From Aquabacterium fontiphilum (lineage in GTDB: Bacteria > Pseudomonadota > Gammaproteobacteria > Burkholderiales > Burkholderiaceae_C): a stretch of 64,000 nt of DNA. Position 1 is the first letter of the stretch. Every line of letters starts with the position of its first letter. The stretch is from positions 157,546-221,545 of the forward strand of contig NZ_JAAAPN010000008.1 in the NCBI RefSeq assembly GCF_009909205.1. The letters run 5' to 3'. The position numbers and the translations under genes were made by a program. This document shows, piece by piece, positions 54,310 through 63,584 of this stretch. Under the pieces are notes generated by a model. That model did no database searches and had not been told where the DNA came from. It saw only the letters and a list, made by a program, of their open reading frames with translations.

Positions 54310-54963
54310 ATGGGCAACCTGTGGATGTATTGGGAGCAGGGCGATGCGGTCTCGCGCGCCGTCGCCCTGATCCTGCTGGTGATGTCGATCGGGTCGTGGG
54401 TCATCATCCTGTGGAAGGGCTGGGCGCTGCGCCGCGTGCGTCAGGATCTGGCCAGCGTGCCGCCGCGCTACTGGGCCGCCCCGGATGTGCAGGCCGGTCG
54501 TGAGTTGCTGGCCGGTGCAGACCGTGAAGCCGTGCTGCTGCCCCTGGCCGATGCCGCGCATGCCCCGGTCGATCCGGCCTCGCTGGGTGCGCGTGCCGAG
54601 CCGGGGGCCCAGCTCACCCGCGCGCTGCGCGATGCGCTGCACGCCGTGCTGGGCGAGTTGCGCGTGGGGCTGGTGTGGCTGGCGTCGGTCGGCGCCGTGG
54701 CCCCGTTCGTGGGGCTGCTGGGTACCGTCTGGGGCATCTACCACGCCATGGTGCGCATCAGTGCCGAAGGCTCGGCCAGCATCGACCAGATCGCTGGCCC
54801 CGTTGGCGAGGCGCTGGTGATGACGGCGGCCGGTCTGGCCGTGGCCATCCCCGCGGTGATCGCCTACAACGTGTTTGGCAAGCTGGTCACGGCCAGCGAG
54901 GCCGATCTCGAAGGCTTCGCGCATGACCTGCGCGAGACCGTGCTGGCCTTGCGTCAGCGGTGA
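54310..54963 (+). CDS. exbB: ExbB/TolQ-family proton channel (217 aa)
   Basis: MotA/TolQ/ExbB-type membrane protein with three helices and the conserved VGAVAPFVGLLGTVWGIYHAM and GPVGEALVMTAAGLAVAIPAVIAYN. It pairs with ExbD 7 bp downstream and would energise TonB for the receptors at 26-44 kb. tonB itself is not in the window. TolQ is excluded by the lack of a tol cluster. Confidence 0.9.
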   Translation: MGNLWMYWEQGDAVSRAVALILLVMSIGSWVIILWKGWALRRVRQDLASVPPRYWAAPDVQAGRELLAGADREAVLLPLADAAHAPVDPASLGARAEPGAQLTRALRDALHAVLGELRVGLVWLASVGAVAPFVGLLGTVWGIYHAMVRISAEGSASIDQIAGPVGEALVMTAAGLAVAIPAVIAYNVFGKLVTASEADLEGFAHDLRETVLALRQR

Positions 54964-54970
54964 GCCGTCC

Positions 54971-55396
54971 ATGGCATTCGGCCGACTCGAACGTGAGCAG
55001 GGGCACCCGCCCATGAGCGACATCAACATGACGCCGCTGATCGACGTCATGCTGGTGCTGCTCATCTTGTTCATGCTGACTGCGCCGCTGATGCAGTCGC
55101 GCCTCAAGCTCGACCTGCCGGCCACCGACGCGCCCGCGGCGCCCAACGAACCGGGGGCCACGCTCGATGTTGCGCTGGCCGCCGATGGCAGGTTCTTTCT
55201 GGATGACCAGTTCATCACCGCCGAGGCGCTCGCGGCGCAGGCCCGCGCCCGTGCCGACGGGCGGCCGGACACCGAAGTGCACCTGCGGGTGGACAAAGCC
55301 GTGCGCTACGAACGTGTCGCCGAGCTGATGGCGCTGCTGCAACAGGCCGGGCTCAGCCGCATCGCCTTCATCACCGAGACGAGCGCGCCACAATGA
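54971..55396 (+). CDS. exbD: ExbD/TolR-family protein (141 aa)
   Basis: Single-pass partner of ExbB. DINMTPLIDVMLVLLILFML holds the proton-path Asp (TPLIDV) in the one transmembrane helix; the periplasmic domain ends LLQQAGLSRIAFITE. ATG 54971 is 7 bp after exbB. Confidence 0.92.
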   Translation: MAFGRLEREQGHPPMSDINMTPLIDVMLVLLILFMLTAPLMQSRLKLDLPATDAPAAPNEPGATLDVALAADGRFFLDDQFITAEALAAQARARADGRPDTEVHLRVDKAVRYERVAELMALLQQAGLSRIAFITETSAPQ

Positions 55397-55446
55397 GCGG
55401 CGTGCAATGAGCGGCACAATGGGGGACACCGTCCCAGCCGCTCACC

Positions 55447-56946
55447 ATGTCGACTCCCAAGTACCCCTCCCAGCGCTTTGACAACGCCGATGCTGCCCTG
55501 GCCTATGTGCAGCAGCTGTATGACGGCCAGATCCAGTATCTGCGCGACCACCTGCGGCGCTTTGTCGCGGGCGAGAGCTTCCGCCACAACGTGCGCGCCA
55601 AGTACCCGTTCGTGCGCATCCACATCGACACGGTGGCCCATGCGGACTCGCGCCTGTCGTATGGCTTTGTGGCCGGGCCGGGCTTTTACGAGACCACCGT
55701 CACGCGGCCCGATCTGTACGCCGACTACCTGCGTCACCAGTTCCAGCTGCTGCTGGGCAACCACGGCGTGCAGCTCGAAGTCGGGCTCAGCGGCGAGCCC
55801 ATTCCCGTTCATTTCTGCCTGGCTGAAGACCAACACCTCGAAGGCAACCTGAGCAGCGACCGCCGCGTGCTGCTACGCGACCTGTTTGATCTGCCCGATC
55901 TGGCCGCCATGGACGATGGCATCGCCAACGGCACCTACGAGGTGCGCGGGGGCGCGGCGCGTCCGTTGTCCCTGTTCACGGCGCCCCGCATCGATTACTC
56001 GCTGCACCGCCTGCGCCACTACACCGGCACCTCGCCCGAGCATTTCCAGAACTTCGTGCTGTTCACGAACTACCAGTTCTACATCGACGAGTTCATCCGG
56101 CTGGGCCATGAGCTGATGGGCCGCGCGCCCGATCCGGCCAACCCCCGGGATGACGATGACTGCATCGCCCTGGTGGAGCCGGGCAATGTGGTGACCTGGC
56201 GGGTGGGCGTCACGCCGGATCCGGATTGGCGCGTAGGCCTGGCCCCGCCGCGCCTGCCGCAGATGCCGGCCTACCACCTGGTGCGGCGCGACCGCACGGG
56301 CGTGACCATGGTCAACATCGGCGTCGGGCCGGCCAACGCCAAGACCATCACCGACCACATCGCTGTGCTGCGCCCGCACGCCTGGATCATGCTGGGCCAC
56401 TGTGCGGGGCTGCGCAATTCGCAGCAACTGGGCGACTACGTGCTGGCCCATGGCTATGTGCGTGAAGACCACGTGCTGGACGAAGACCTGCCGCTGTGGG
56501 TGCCCATCCCGCCGCTGGCGGAAATCCAGCTCGCGCTGGAAGGCGCGGTGGCCGATGTGACACAGCTGCATGGCTACGAGCTCAAGCGCATCATGCGCAC
56601 CGGTACCGTCGCCTCGACCGACAACCGCAATTGGGAGCTGCTGCCCCAGCGCGAGCCCGAGCGGCGCTTCAGCCAGAGCCGGGCCATCGCGCTGGACATG
56701 GAGAGCGCCACGATCGCGGCCAATGGTTTCCGCTTCCGCGTGCCCTATGGCACGCTGCTGTGCGTCAGCGACAAGCCGTTGCACGGTGAACTCAAGCTGC
56801 CCGGCATGGCCAACCAGTTCTACCGGGAGCGGGTGGATCAGCACCTGCGCATCGGCCTGCGTGCCATCGAGCGCCTGCGGGCCAATCAGGGCGGGCAACT
56901 GCACAGCCGCAAGCTGCGCAGCTTCGCCGAAGTGGCGTTCCAGTAG
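55447..56946 (+). CDS. amn: AMP nucleosidase (499 aa)
   Basis: Hydrolyses AMP to adenine and ribose 5-phosphate. An N-terminal regulatory domain is followed by the phosphorylase-like domain (VTMVNIGVGPANAKTITDHI, WIMLGHCAGLRNSQQLGDYV, ALDMESATIAANGFRFRVPYG). Length compares well with E. coli Amn (484). No neighbouring purine salvage gene except purT further on. Confidence 0.92.
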   Translation: MSTPKYPSQRFDNADAALAYVQQLYDGQIQYLRDHLRRFVAGESFRHNVRAKYPFVRIHIDTVAHADSRLSYGFVAGPGFYETTVTRPDLYADYLRHQFQLLLGNHGVQLEVGLSGEPIPVHFCLAEDQHLEGNLSSDRRVLLRDLFDLPDLAAMDDGIANGTYEVRGGAARPLSLFTAPRIDYSLHRLRHYTGTSPEHFQNFVLFTNYQFYIDEFIRLGHELMGRAPDPANPRDDDDCIALVEPGNVVTWRVGVTPDPDWRVGLAPPRLPQMPAYHLVRRDRTGVTMVNIGVGPANAKTITDHIAVLRPHAWIMLGHCAGLRNSQQLGDYVLAHGYVREDHVLDEDLPLWVPIPPLAEIQLALEGAVADVTQLHGYELKRIMRTGTVASTDNRNWELLPQREPERRFSQSRAIALDMESATIAANGFRFRVPYGTLLCVSDKPLHGELKLPGMANQFYRERVDQHLRIGLRAIERLRANQGGQLHSRKLRSFAEVAFQ

Positions 56947-56960
56947 GGCCCAAAAAAAAG

Positions 56961-57035
56961 AACCCTCCCCGAAAGGGTGAGGGTTTGGCGGCGACGTTCA
57001 AGGTGTCGCCTGGCAAACACCCCCTTCGGGGGGTG
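56961..57035 (-). terminator. Terminator region downstream of higA (two hairpins)
   Basis: CACCCCC/GGGGGTG with a TTCG loop (57018-57035) and AACCCTC...GAGGGTT (56961-56985). On the minus strand the second is followed by TTCTTTTTTTT, a strong U-tract, so it ends higA transcripts; it may also slow amn transcription. Confidence 0.75.
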
Positions 57036-57073
57036 ATGCGAATACGACGGCGGCGAGCAGCCGCCGACACGAC

Positions 57074-57391
57074 TCAGGCGGCGAGCGGAACGTTGGCGGC
57101 AGCCTGGATCGGATTGATTTCTTGACGGACCTGATCGCCAGCCTGCTCTTCGGCCACACGCAGATCGTAGGCCGTCTGCAGGTCCATCCAGTATTGCGGT
57201 GTGGTGCCGAAGAAGCGCGCCAGACGCAGAGCGGAATCCGGACTGATGCCGCGACGCTCACGCACGATGTCGTTCACGCGGGGGGCAGGCACGTGCAGCC
57301 GAATGGCCAGGCCACTGGCCGACAAGCCGTGCTTCTCCATGAACTGCGTGCGCAGGATGGCGCCGGGGTGCATTGCTTGTGACTTGTTCAT
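57074..57391 (-). CDS. higA: HigA-family antitoxin, orphan (105 aa)
   Basis: XRE-type helix-turn-helix protein of the HigA subfamily (HPGAILRTQFMEKHGLSASG, RVNDIVRERRGISPDSALRL, ARFFGTTPQYWMDLQTAYDL). HigA normally follows its toxin HigB; upstream on the same strand (57392-57540) there is no reading frame for a toxin of about 90 residues. So it is an orphan regulator or the remainder of a module. Confidence 0.85.
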   Translation of the reverse strand: MNKSQAMHPGAILRTQFMEKHGLSASGLAIRLHVPAPRVNDIVRERRGISPDSALRLARFFGTTPQYWMDLQTAYDLRVAEEQAGDQVRQEINPIQAAANVPLAA

Positions 57392-57540
57392 CGCTTTACG
57401 GTGGTTTCGTCGATACTGCGTGCAATCCTATGAGCTTTGGGTGATTCTGATTGTCGCTTGCTGGACAATCTGATGCGCCGCATCTAACCATTTCGGGGGG
57501 TATGCGGGTATATCCCTACACCGTTCATCGTTCAACGTTC

Positions 57541-58332
57541 ATGACGACCCGCACCGAGTCCGCTTCCGCCAGCCTGCTGCCCGCGTTGCGCAGTCACCTG
57601 TGGTTCGCCAGTTGCGCGCCCGCGTTTCAGCAAGCCTTGCTGGTGCTGGGCCGTCTCCATCATCTGGAGGCTGGCGAAACGCTGTTCGTGCGCGGCGACG
57701 ACGATGCGGGGCTGTGCTGCGTGGTGGCCGGGGCCGTGCGCCTGGGCTCGATCAACCCGCGTAACGGGGCCCAGCGGCTGCTGATGTACCTTGAGCCCTA
57801 TCACTGGTTTGGCGAAGTCACGGTGATCGACCGGCAGCCCCGGGCGCAGGATGCGGTGGCCGATCTGGACAGCATCGTGTTGGTCGTGCCGCGCAGCCGG
57901 CTGGAGCCTTGGCTGGACGCCCACCCGGCGCACTGGCGCGACCTGTCCCGCCTGGCCTGTAGCAAGCTGCGTCTGATGCTGGCCGCGGCCGAGGACCACG
58001 CCACGCTGCCCGTGGAGCAGCAACTGGCTCGCCGCCTGGTGCTGGCCGTCAGTAATTTTGGTCAGACCACGCCAGCCCACTGGCGCCGACGTGTACGCCT
58101 GCCCCAGGAGTATCTGGCCAGCATGTTGGGTGTGTCGCGCCAGACGGTCAACAAGGCGTTGCGCGCGCTCGAGCGCGAGGGTTTGCTGCGCCTGGGCTAT
58201 GCCGAGCTGGAGATCGCCGACTTGGCCGGCCTGGTGGCCCGCGCAGGTGACCTGGAAATGGACGCCTTGACCGCCGGCTTTGCAGAGTTGGCCGTGCCGA
58301 CGGCCCTGCCGGGGGGCGAGGCGCTGCGCTGA
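57541..58332 (+). CDS. Crp/Fnr-family regulator (263 aa)
   Basis: cNMP-binding-type domain (LHHLEAGETLFVRGDDDAGL, RLLMYLEPYHWFGEVTVIDR) followed by a C-terminal winged helix (LPQEYLASMLGVSRQTVNKA, LRALEREGLLRL). The Cys-rich N-terminus of Fnr is absent, so it is unlikely to sense oxygen by an Fe-S cluster. ATG 57541 chosen; the longer frame starts in the upstream intergenic. The effector is unknown. Confidence 0.86.
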   Translation: MTTRTESASASLLPALRSHLWFASCAPAFQQALLVLGRLHHLEAGETLFVRGDDDAGLCCVVAGAVRLGSINPRNGAQRLLMYLEPYHWFGEVTVIDRQPRAQDAVADLDSIVLVVPRSRLEPWLDAHPAHWRDLSRLACSKLRLMLAAAEDHATLPVEQQLARRLVLAVSNFGQTTPAHWRRRVRLPQEYLASMLGVSRQTVNKALRALEREGLLRLGYAELEIADLAGLVARAGDLEMDALTAGFAELAVPTALPGGEALR

Positions 58333-58336
58333 GCGC

Positions 58337-59584
58337 TCAGGGGGCCGGGCGCACCTTGACCCGTGCGGCCGCTGCCTTGGCCTGCTGTCGGGCGGCTTCC
58401 ACGTCGGTGTTCGCGGCCAGGGCCACGCCCATGCGGCGTTTGACGAAGCTTTCCGGCTTGCCGAACAGCCGGATGTCGGTCCCCGGCTCGGCCAGCGCCT
58501 CGGCCACGCCCTCGAACACCACGGCCTGCGCGTCGACGCCGCCGTAGATGACGGCAGAGGCTCCGGGGCTGCGCAGCCGGGTGTCCACCGGCAGCCCAAG
58601 GATGGCGCGCGCGTGCAGTTCGAACTCGCTTTGCACCTGGGTGCACAGCGTGACCAGACCGGTGTCGTGCGGGCGTGGGCTCACTTCGCTGAACCACACC
58701 TGTTCACCCTTGACGAACAGCTCCACCCCGAACAGCCCCTGGCCGCCCAGGTTGTCGGTCACGGCCTGGGCGATCTGACGTGCCTTGCGCAGGGCTTCGG
58801 GGTGCATGGGGTGGGGCTGCCAGCTCTCCACGTAATCGCCGCTGACCTGGATGTGGCCGATCGGGTCGCAGAAGTGGGTCATCACCTCACCCTGTTGGGC
58901 ACCCGTGCCAGCGGCGCGCACGGTGAGCTGCGTGATCTCGTAGTCGAAGTCGATGAAGCCCTCGACGATCACGCGCCCGTGGCTGACGCGTCCGCCCTGC
59001 ATCGCGTAGTCCCACGCAGGGGCCACATCCGCGGGGCCATCCAGCTTGCTCTGGCCCTTGCCCGACGAGCTCATCACAGGTTTGACCACACAGGGGTAGC
59101 CGATGCCCGGTTGGCCGTCCGTGCCGTCGATGGCGGCTTGCAGCTCGGCCAGCGAATCGCAGAAGCGATAGGGGCTGGTGGGCAGGCCCAGCGTCTCGGC
59201 GGCCAGACGGCGGATGCCCTCACGGTCCATCGTCAGGCGTGCGGCGCGCGCCGTCGGGATGACGCGCACGGCTCCCTCGGCTTCCAGCGCCTCCAGCTCC
59301 GGCGTGGCGATGGCCTCGATCTCGGGCACGACCAGATGCGGGCGCTCAGCCTCGATCAGCGCGCGCAGCGCCTGCGGGTCGCTCATCGCGATGGTCCGGC
59401 TGTGGTGGGCCACCTGCTGGCCGGGCGCATGGTCGTAGCGGTCGACCGCGATGGTCTCGACGCCCAGCCGCTGCAGCGCGATCAGAACCTCCTTGCCCAG
59501 CTCGCCCGCGCCCAGCAGCATCACGCGGGTGGCCGAAGGCGACAGAGGCGTACCGAGAGGAAGGGTGAGGGCCGGAGTGGTCAT
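58337..59584 (-). CDS. purT: Formate-dependent GAR transformylase PurT (415 aa)
   Basis: ATP-grasp enzyme that makes formyl-GAR from formate. [58 protein letters not shown] and LGLPVDTRL are conserved. ATG 59584 fits the family start. Convergent with the Crp/Fnr gene with a 4-bp gap. Confidence 0.94.
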   Translation of the reverse strand: MTTPALTLPLGTPLSPSATRVMLLGAGELGKEVLIALQRLGVETIAVDRYDHAPGQQVAHHSRTIAMSDPQALRALIEAERPHLVVPEIEAIATPELEALEAEGAVRVIPTARAARLTMDREGIRRLAAETLGLPTSPYRFCDSLAELQAAIDGTDGQPGIGYPCVVKPVMSSSGKGQSKLDGPADVAPAWDYAMQGGRVSHGRVIVEGFIDFDYEITQLTVRAAGTGAQQGEVMTHFCDPIGHIQVSGDYVESWQPHPMHPEALRKARQIAQAVTDNLGGQGLFGVELFVKGEQVWFSEVSPRPHDTGLVTLCTQVQSEFELHARAILGLPVDTRLRSPGASAVIYGGVDAQAVVFEGVAEALAEPGTDIRLFGKPESFVKRRMGVALAANTDVEAARQQAKAAAARVKVRPAP

Positions 59585-59683
59585 GGCGGGCAAGGCTGCG
59601 TGTCAACGTGCTGGCATTGTGGGCCAAGTTCGGTGGCCCCCGGACAGGCCCGCTTGCCCTTGGACCCAGTTTGTGACACGCTC

Positions 59684-60046
59684 ATGCGCATGAAATCGCC
59701 CCGTTCCGCCACGCTCGTCATCGACGCGCCTCCGCCCGCGGATGGCCAGCGCTACCGCTCGTTTGCGGAGTTTTATCCGTTCTACCTGTCGCAGCACGTC
59801 GATCCGACCTGCCGGCGCCTGCATGTGGTCGGCTCGCTCATCGTGTTGGCCATCCTGGCCTGGGCGATCGGCACCCGCACCTGGTGGGGCCTGCTGGCCG
59901 TGCCCGTGGCGGGTTACGGTTTTGCCTGGGTGGGCCACTTCTTTTTCGAGAAGAACCGCCCGGCCACTTTCACCTACCCCGGCTACAGCCTCATGGGCGA
60001 TTGGGTGATGTTCTGGCAGGTGCTGACGCGCAAGCTGCCCTGGTAA
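59684..60046 (+). CDS. DUF962/Mpo1-like protein (120 aa)
   Basis: Small membrane protein of the Mpo1 (YGL010w) family. It has YLSQHVDPTCRRLHVVGSLI, two hydrophobic segments, GHFFFEKNRPATFTYPGYSLMGDWVMF, with the His residues (HVDP, RRLH, GHFF) that bind iron in Mpo1, a 2-hydroxy-fatty-acid dioxygenase. Bacterial function is not proven. Start ATG 59684 or 59690. Confidence 0.83.
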   Translation: MRMKSPRSATLVIDAPPPADGQRYRSFAEFYPFYLSQHVDPTCRRLHVVGSLIVLAILAWAIGTRTWWGLLAVPVAGYGFAWVGHFFFEKNRPATFTYPGYSLMGDWVMFWQVLTRKLPW

Positions 60047-60156
60047 TCGGGCCGTGCAGGACCCTGGGCGGCACGCCGATTGCCGTCCTGATCGGCCGCT
60101 CGCCTCATTGCGGTGTCCGGTGGTCGGACGACGAGTGGGCGGATGGAGGTCCGTCC

Positions 60157-60675
60157 ATGTTTTTTGATGGTTGGTTGCCGCTCGGCCGCATCGTGGTGCT
60201 AGGCGCGCTGGCATATCTGGCCCTCGTCGCCATGTTGCGCGTCACCGGAAAACGCACGCTGTCCAAGCTCAATGCCTTCGACCTGGTGGTGACGGTCGCG
60301 CTTGGCTCCACACTGGCTACGATTTTGCTGTCCAAGGACGTGGCGCTCCTTGAAGGCGTCACGGCGCTGGCCTTGTTGATCGGCTTGCAATGGGCGCTGA
60401 CTTGGCTGTCCGTCCGGTCTTGTCGTGTCTCCGCCTGGATCAAAGCCGAACCGCGTCTCCTGTTCGTGGGAGGGCGGTTCCTTGATGACGCCATGCGCCG
60501 TGAGCGCGTCACCGCCGACGAGGTTCGAGCGGTGGCTCGCCAGCATGGTTACCGAGACTTGAGCCGGGTCGCAGCGGTCGTGTTGGAGACAGACGGCAGC
60601 ATGAGCGTCATTGGCAGATCGGCCTCGCCGCCACAAGGTGCGCTGGAAGGCGTCCAGGGGGGAAGGGCGTCGTGA
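60157..60675 (+). CDS. DUF421/YetF-like membrane protein (172 aa)
   Basis: Two or three N-terminal helices (LGRIVVLGALAYLALVAMLRV) with KRTLSKLNAFDLVVTVALGS, then a soluble domain with WIKAEPRLLFVGGRFLDDAM and SRVAAVVLETDGSMSVI. This matches YetF-type proteins of unknown role. Its stop overlaps the GTG of the following channel gene (GTGA). Confidence 0.83.
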   Translation: MFFDGWLPLGRIVVLGALAYLALVAMLRVTGKRTLSKLNAFDLVVTVALGSTLATILLSKDVALLEGVTALALLIGLQWALTWLSVRSCRVSAWIKAEPRLLFVGGRFLDDAMRRERVTADEVRAVARQHGYRDLSRVAAVVLETDGSMSVIGRSASPPQGALEGVQGGRAS

Positions 60676-62022
60676 AACGGCGCCCGGCTCCCCTGCGGTG
60701 GTGTCTGCTCAGGGCATGGCTGATGTGCGCCGCAGGTGTTCTTTTTTGGGCCTTCGCACACGCGCAAAGCGCGCCAGCTGAGCCGCTGTCGCAAGCGGCA
60801 ACGTCGGCGGCCTCGGAAGAGGCCGCCCTGATCGCCCAGCAAGATGCGCAACTGCAACGGGAGCTGCTTGCCCGGATGTCACGTATTGACGGGCTGCGGC
60901 GGGTGGAAGTGCAAGTCCAGGCCGGCGTGGCCACGTTGCAAGGAGAAGTTCCGAACGAAGACGACCGCCTGCGGGCCCGCAAACTGGCGCGAGGCATTCG
61001 AGGTATCGTCGAGGTGGATGACCAGTTGCGCCTGGATACGTCGCTCGCCGTACGGCTGAGACCGGCTTTGGTGCGCGTCAAGGCGCTGGCGGAACAGGCT
61101 GTGGGCGCGTTGCCGCTGCTCGTCGTGGCCATCGTACTGATCTGGGTCACGGCATGGCTGGGTCGATGGGTGGGGGAGCGGCGAGTACTCAGCCGGTTGG
61201 CGGGGGGCATCCGTTTCTGCTCGATCTGCTGCGCCAGACCGTGCGCATCGCAGCGGTGTTGTTGGGTTTGGTCATCGCCCTGGAGTTGCTTGATGCCACA
61301 GCCCTCATCAGCGCGGTGATCGGGACGGCCGGATTGGTCGGCTTGGCGCTGGGGTTTGCGCTGCGCGATGTGGTGGAGAACTACATCGCCGGGCTGCTGT
61401 TGAGCTTGCGTCAGCCGTTTGCGCCCGCGGACCATGTCGTCATTGACGGACACGAAGGCAAGGTGGCAGCGCTGACCATTCGGTCAACCAACTTGATCAC
61501 GCTGGACGGCAATCACCTGCGCTTGCCAAACGCGCTGGTGTTCAAAGGGGTGATCCTCAACTACACCCGCAACCCGCAACGGCGCTTCGGCTTTCGTGTG
61601 GGTATCGGCACCCGCGAGGACATCGTGCGAGCCCGGCGCATCGGGATTGAGGCATTGCGGAGCTTGCCGGGCGTATTGCCGGAACCGCCGCCGCTTGCGC
61701 TGGTGACGGAGTTGGCCGAGTCCAGCGTCACGATCGAGTTCAGTGCGTGGTTCGACCAGCGAGAGGCAGGCTATTTCCGGTTGCGCAGCGAAGCCATCCG
61801 GCTTGTCAAGGACGCGCTGGACGCTGGCGAATCGATTTGCCAGAACCGACTTACCGGCTGCAGTTGGCTCAGACCGAGGGTGCTGCCCCTCGAAGGCAGG
61901 GCGAGCCGCCCGCCGCCTTGGACGAGCGGTCTGTGGAGGATGCGGTTGACGCGCAGGTCGCGCAGGAGCAGCAGAGAACCGCAGGTACCAATCTCCTCAA
62001 ACCCGATGCGCCCCGGGAGTGA
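60672..62022 (+). pseudogene. Frameshifted BON-MscS mechanosensitive channel
   Basis: Encodes, in order, a signal peptide or first helix, a BON domain (RRVEVQVQAGVATLQGEVPN), transmembrane helices, and an MscS core (GTAGLVGLALGFALRDVVEN, FAPADHVVIDGHEGKVAALT, IRSTNLITLDGNHLRLPNAL). Reading continues only by changing frame twice: at a six-G run (61202-61207), where one more G would restore the frame, and at the AA of 61830-61831, where one more A gives DAGEIDLPEPTYRL. Full product would be about 450 residues. Both sites are homopolymers, so sequencing error, decay or phase variation are all possible. Confidence 0.85.
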
Positions 62023-62185
62023 AGCCCGCGCGCCCCAACGTTGCTTTCAGATCAGCGCGCTTGTGTTGACCTTTGAAGTGTAAACAGCCCGTGGAGGTAG
62101 CTCCAATCGAGGTCCACGTCATACAAGCTTTGGAACTTGTCAACAACTTTGAAGATACGACGCTAGATCTTGGACTTGTGACTTT

Positions 62186-62935
62186 TCAAAAGAGGTCGCC
62201 GCCAGGCGGGATGTGCGTGTTTGCAGCTGTATCGCTCACGACAGTCGAGGTTGTGCTCGAAGCCGTGTTGACCAGCGTTGTGCAGCCCTTCAGGAAGTAC
62301 TTGTTGGGTTCGTTCACACTTCTGGTGTGCGAGTGCTCTCGATCGACGCCTTCGAGCAAACCCGCCCCAATCAGTAAACCGATGGCCCTCCGTACGTCGC
62401 GTTCTGGGATCCTGGTGCGCTCATAGATCTTTTCGTATGAGGCCATCGAGTAGGTCAGGTAGTTGTTCCTGATTGCCGCAAGGTAAAGGAACAGCTTCAA
62501 CGCATGCAGCTCGTGCTTCGAGCGCAAGTTAAACGTCTTGAATGCTGTGATCGAGCCGTCCTTGACGATCGCCTGACATGGCAGTTTGAAGAAGCGGTGC
62601 TCTTGTGGCCAGGTGATCCGATACCGGCGCTTCTGATGTGAGCCTTCGGGGTGGATCAGGCCGAGTCCTTGAAGTCGCTGCAATCCCTCGGCGATCAAAG
62701 CTCTCGACAGGCCCGTCGCCTCACCGAGCGCGACATACGTTCCATCCGCTACAGCGTGGAACTGGCCGGACTCGTCCTGTGAGGTCGTGACCATGAAGTT
62801 GAGGGCAACGTACAGCATGAGGGCGGCTGTTTCAGCGGCCGGCTTCTGTCCTTCGCTCTTGCTCCAGCTGAGCGCGGGCAAGGCTTCCAAGACCAGCACG
62901 GTTGGGAGTCGATGCCACTTCGTCTTCCTGATCAT
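62186..62935 (-). CDS. Hypothetical protein with two winged-helix-like domains (249 aa)
   Basis: Not recognised at family level. Residues about 45-105 (AALMLYVALNFMVTTS, ALGEATGLSRALIAEGLQRL, GLIHPEG) and about 150-215 (KHELHALKLFLYLAAIRNNY, IPERDVRRAIGLLIGAGLLEG) each look like a winged helix-turn-helix. Such a double arrangement occurs in plasmid initiators and in accessory-element regulators. GC is lower than in the flanking chromosome. Its ATG overlaps the stop of a small membrane-protein gene (ATGA), and an AT-rich repeat region lies upstream of both. Confidence 0.6.
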   Translation of the reverse strand: MIRKTKWHRLPTVLVLEALPALSWSKSEGQKPAAETAALMLYVALNFMVTTSQDESGQFHAVADGTYVALGEATGLSRALIAEGLQRLQGLGLIHPEGSHQKRRYRITWPQEHRFFKLPCQAIVKDGSITAFKTFNLRSKHELHALKLFLYLAAIRNNYLTYSMASYEKIYERTRIPERDVRRAIGLLIGAGLLEGVDREHSHTRSVNEPNKYFLKGCTTLVNTASSTTSTVVSDTAANTHIPPGGDLF

Positions 62936-63084
62936 TTCGATCCCCGGCTCTTGTGGGTGACATGGAGCGCGTACCCCACGACCGCGAGAGCTACTACCGG
63001 AGCAAGCGCGCTCAGCAATTGCACGAGTGCTGGGGCATTCGAGCTCAACCAATTCAAAAAGAACTGCACCAATTCCTTGTCCAT
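62932..63084 (-). CDS. Small membrane protein (50 aa)
   Basis: Fifty codons from ATG 63084, with AAAGGA at good spacing. It begins MDKELVQFFLNWLSSNAPAL and continues with one hydrophobic helix (LLSALAPVVALAVVGYALHV) and a basic end (HKSRGSK). Its stop overlaps the start of the two-winged-helix gene, so the two are translationally coupled. A short holin- or leader-like membrane peptide is the best description; function unknown. Confidence 0.7.
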   Translation of the reverse strand: MDKELVQFFLNWLSSNAPALVQLLSALAPVVALAVVGYALHVTHKSRGSK

Positions 63085-63176
63085 CGTTCGATCCTTTCCA
63101 CAGCGGTAAAGCCGATGAGACCGAAATTTATTGCCTGTCGCCTTTTCTATCTAGAATCAGGTGCAGATGAATTTGA

Positions 63177-63246
63177 GCTGATTTCAGGGTAAAGTCTATA
63201 AAAATCAACAGCTTAAGGTGATTTTAATCAGTTCTTGGTGATTTTA
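63177..63246. repeat. Iteron-like AT-rich direct repeats
   Basis: GGTGATTTTA occurs exactly at 63217 and 63237, 20 bp apart, with a related GCTGATTTCA at 63177 (40 bp before) and an inverted TAAAAATCA at 63199. The stretch 63110-63260 is clearly more AT-rich than its surroundings. It lies upstream of the small membrane protein and the winged-helix gene. It could be an origin/iteron region or binding sites for autoregulation. Confidence 0.45.
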
Positions 63247-63250
63247 TCTT

Positions 63251-63286
63251 AGTTCACGAAACGCTCTCAGAGGGCGTTCATGAACT
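63251..63286 (-). terminator. Imperfect 36-bp inverted repeat after the XRE gene
   Basis: AGTTCA and TGAACT enclose an inner stem AACGCTCT/AGGGCGTT (one G-T pair) with a CAG loop. It lies 17 bp beyond the XRE gene stop on the minus strand, the position of a terminator. Confidence 0.6.
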
Positions 63287-63302
63287 GAAGTGATCGCACT
63301 GG

Positions 63303-63560
63303 TCACGTTTGACGCGTCGAGTGGCTCGGGAGCGGCACGAGCAACTCGCTCACATCCAACCCCATCGCATTCGCCAACGCCTCCATGTTGTCCACGGCGA
63401 TGTTGCGCTCCCCGCGCTCCACAGATCCCACGTAGGTGCGATGCATTCCAGCCAGCTCAGCCAGGGCTTCCTGGCTGATGCCTCTGGCCAGCCGCTCGGT
63501 TTTGAGCAACCTGGCGAAGCGCATGCGCGCTGTTTCGGTGGACTTGCGGGCTATTGACAT
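63303..63560 (-). CDS. XRE-family controller-like protein (85 aa)
   Basis: Helix-turn-helix protein with HTH around residues 28-52 (ISQEALAELAGMHRTYVGSV, then ERGERNIAVDNMEAL). Length and this motif match controller (C) proteins of restriction-modification systems and related small repressors. The upstream operator pair (63585-63610) fits C-boxes. No methylase or nuclease gene is visible. ATG 63560 has no strong ribosome site; ATG 63524 is possible. Confidence 0.8.
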   Translation of the reverse strand: MSIARKSTETARMRFARLLKTERLARGISQEALAELAGMHRTYVGSVERGERNIAVDNMEALANAMGLDVSELLVPLPSHSTRQT

Positions 63561-63584
63561 TGCCCGCGAGAATCCAATTTAGAT

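Noticed and set aside
63177..63246. CRISPR-like reading of the AT-rich repeats
   Set aside because: Repeats are only about 10 bp with a 20-bp step and no constant spacer length; no cas genes.
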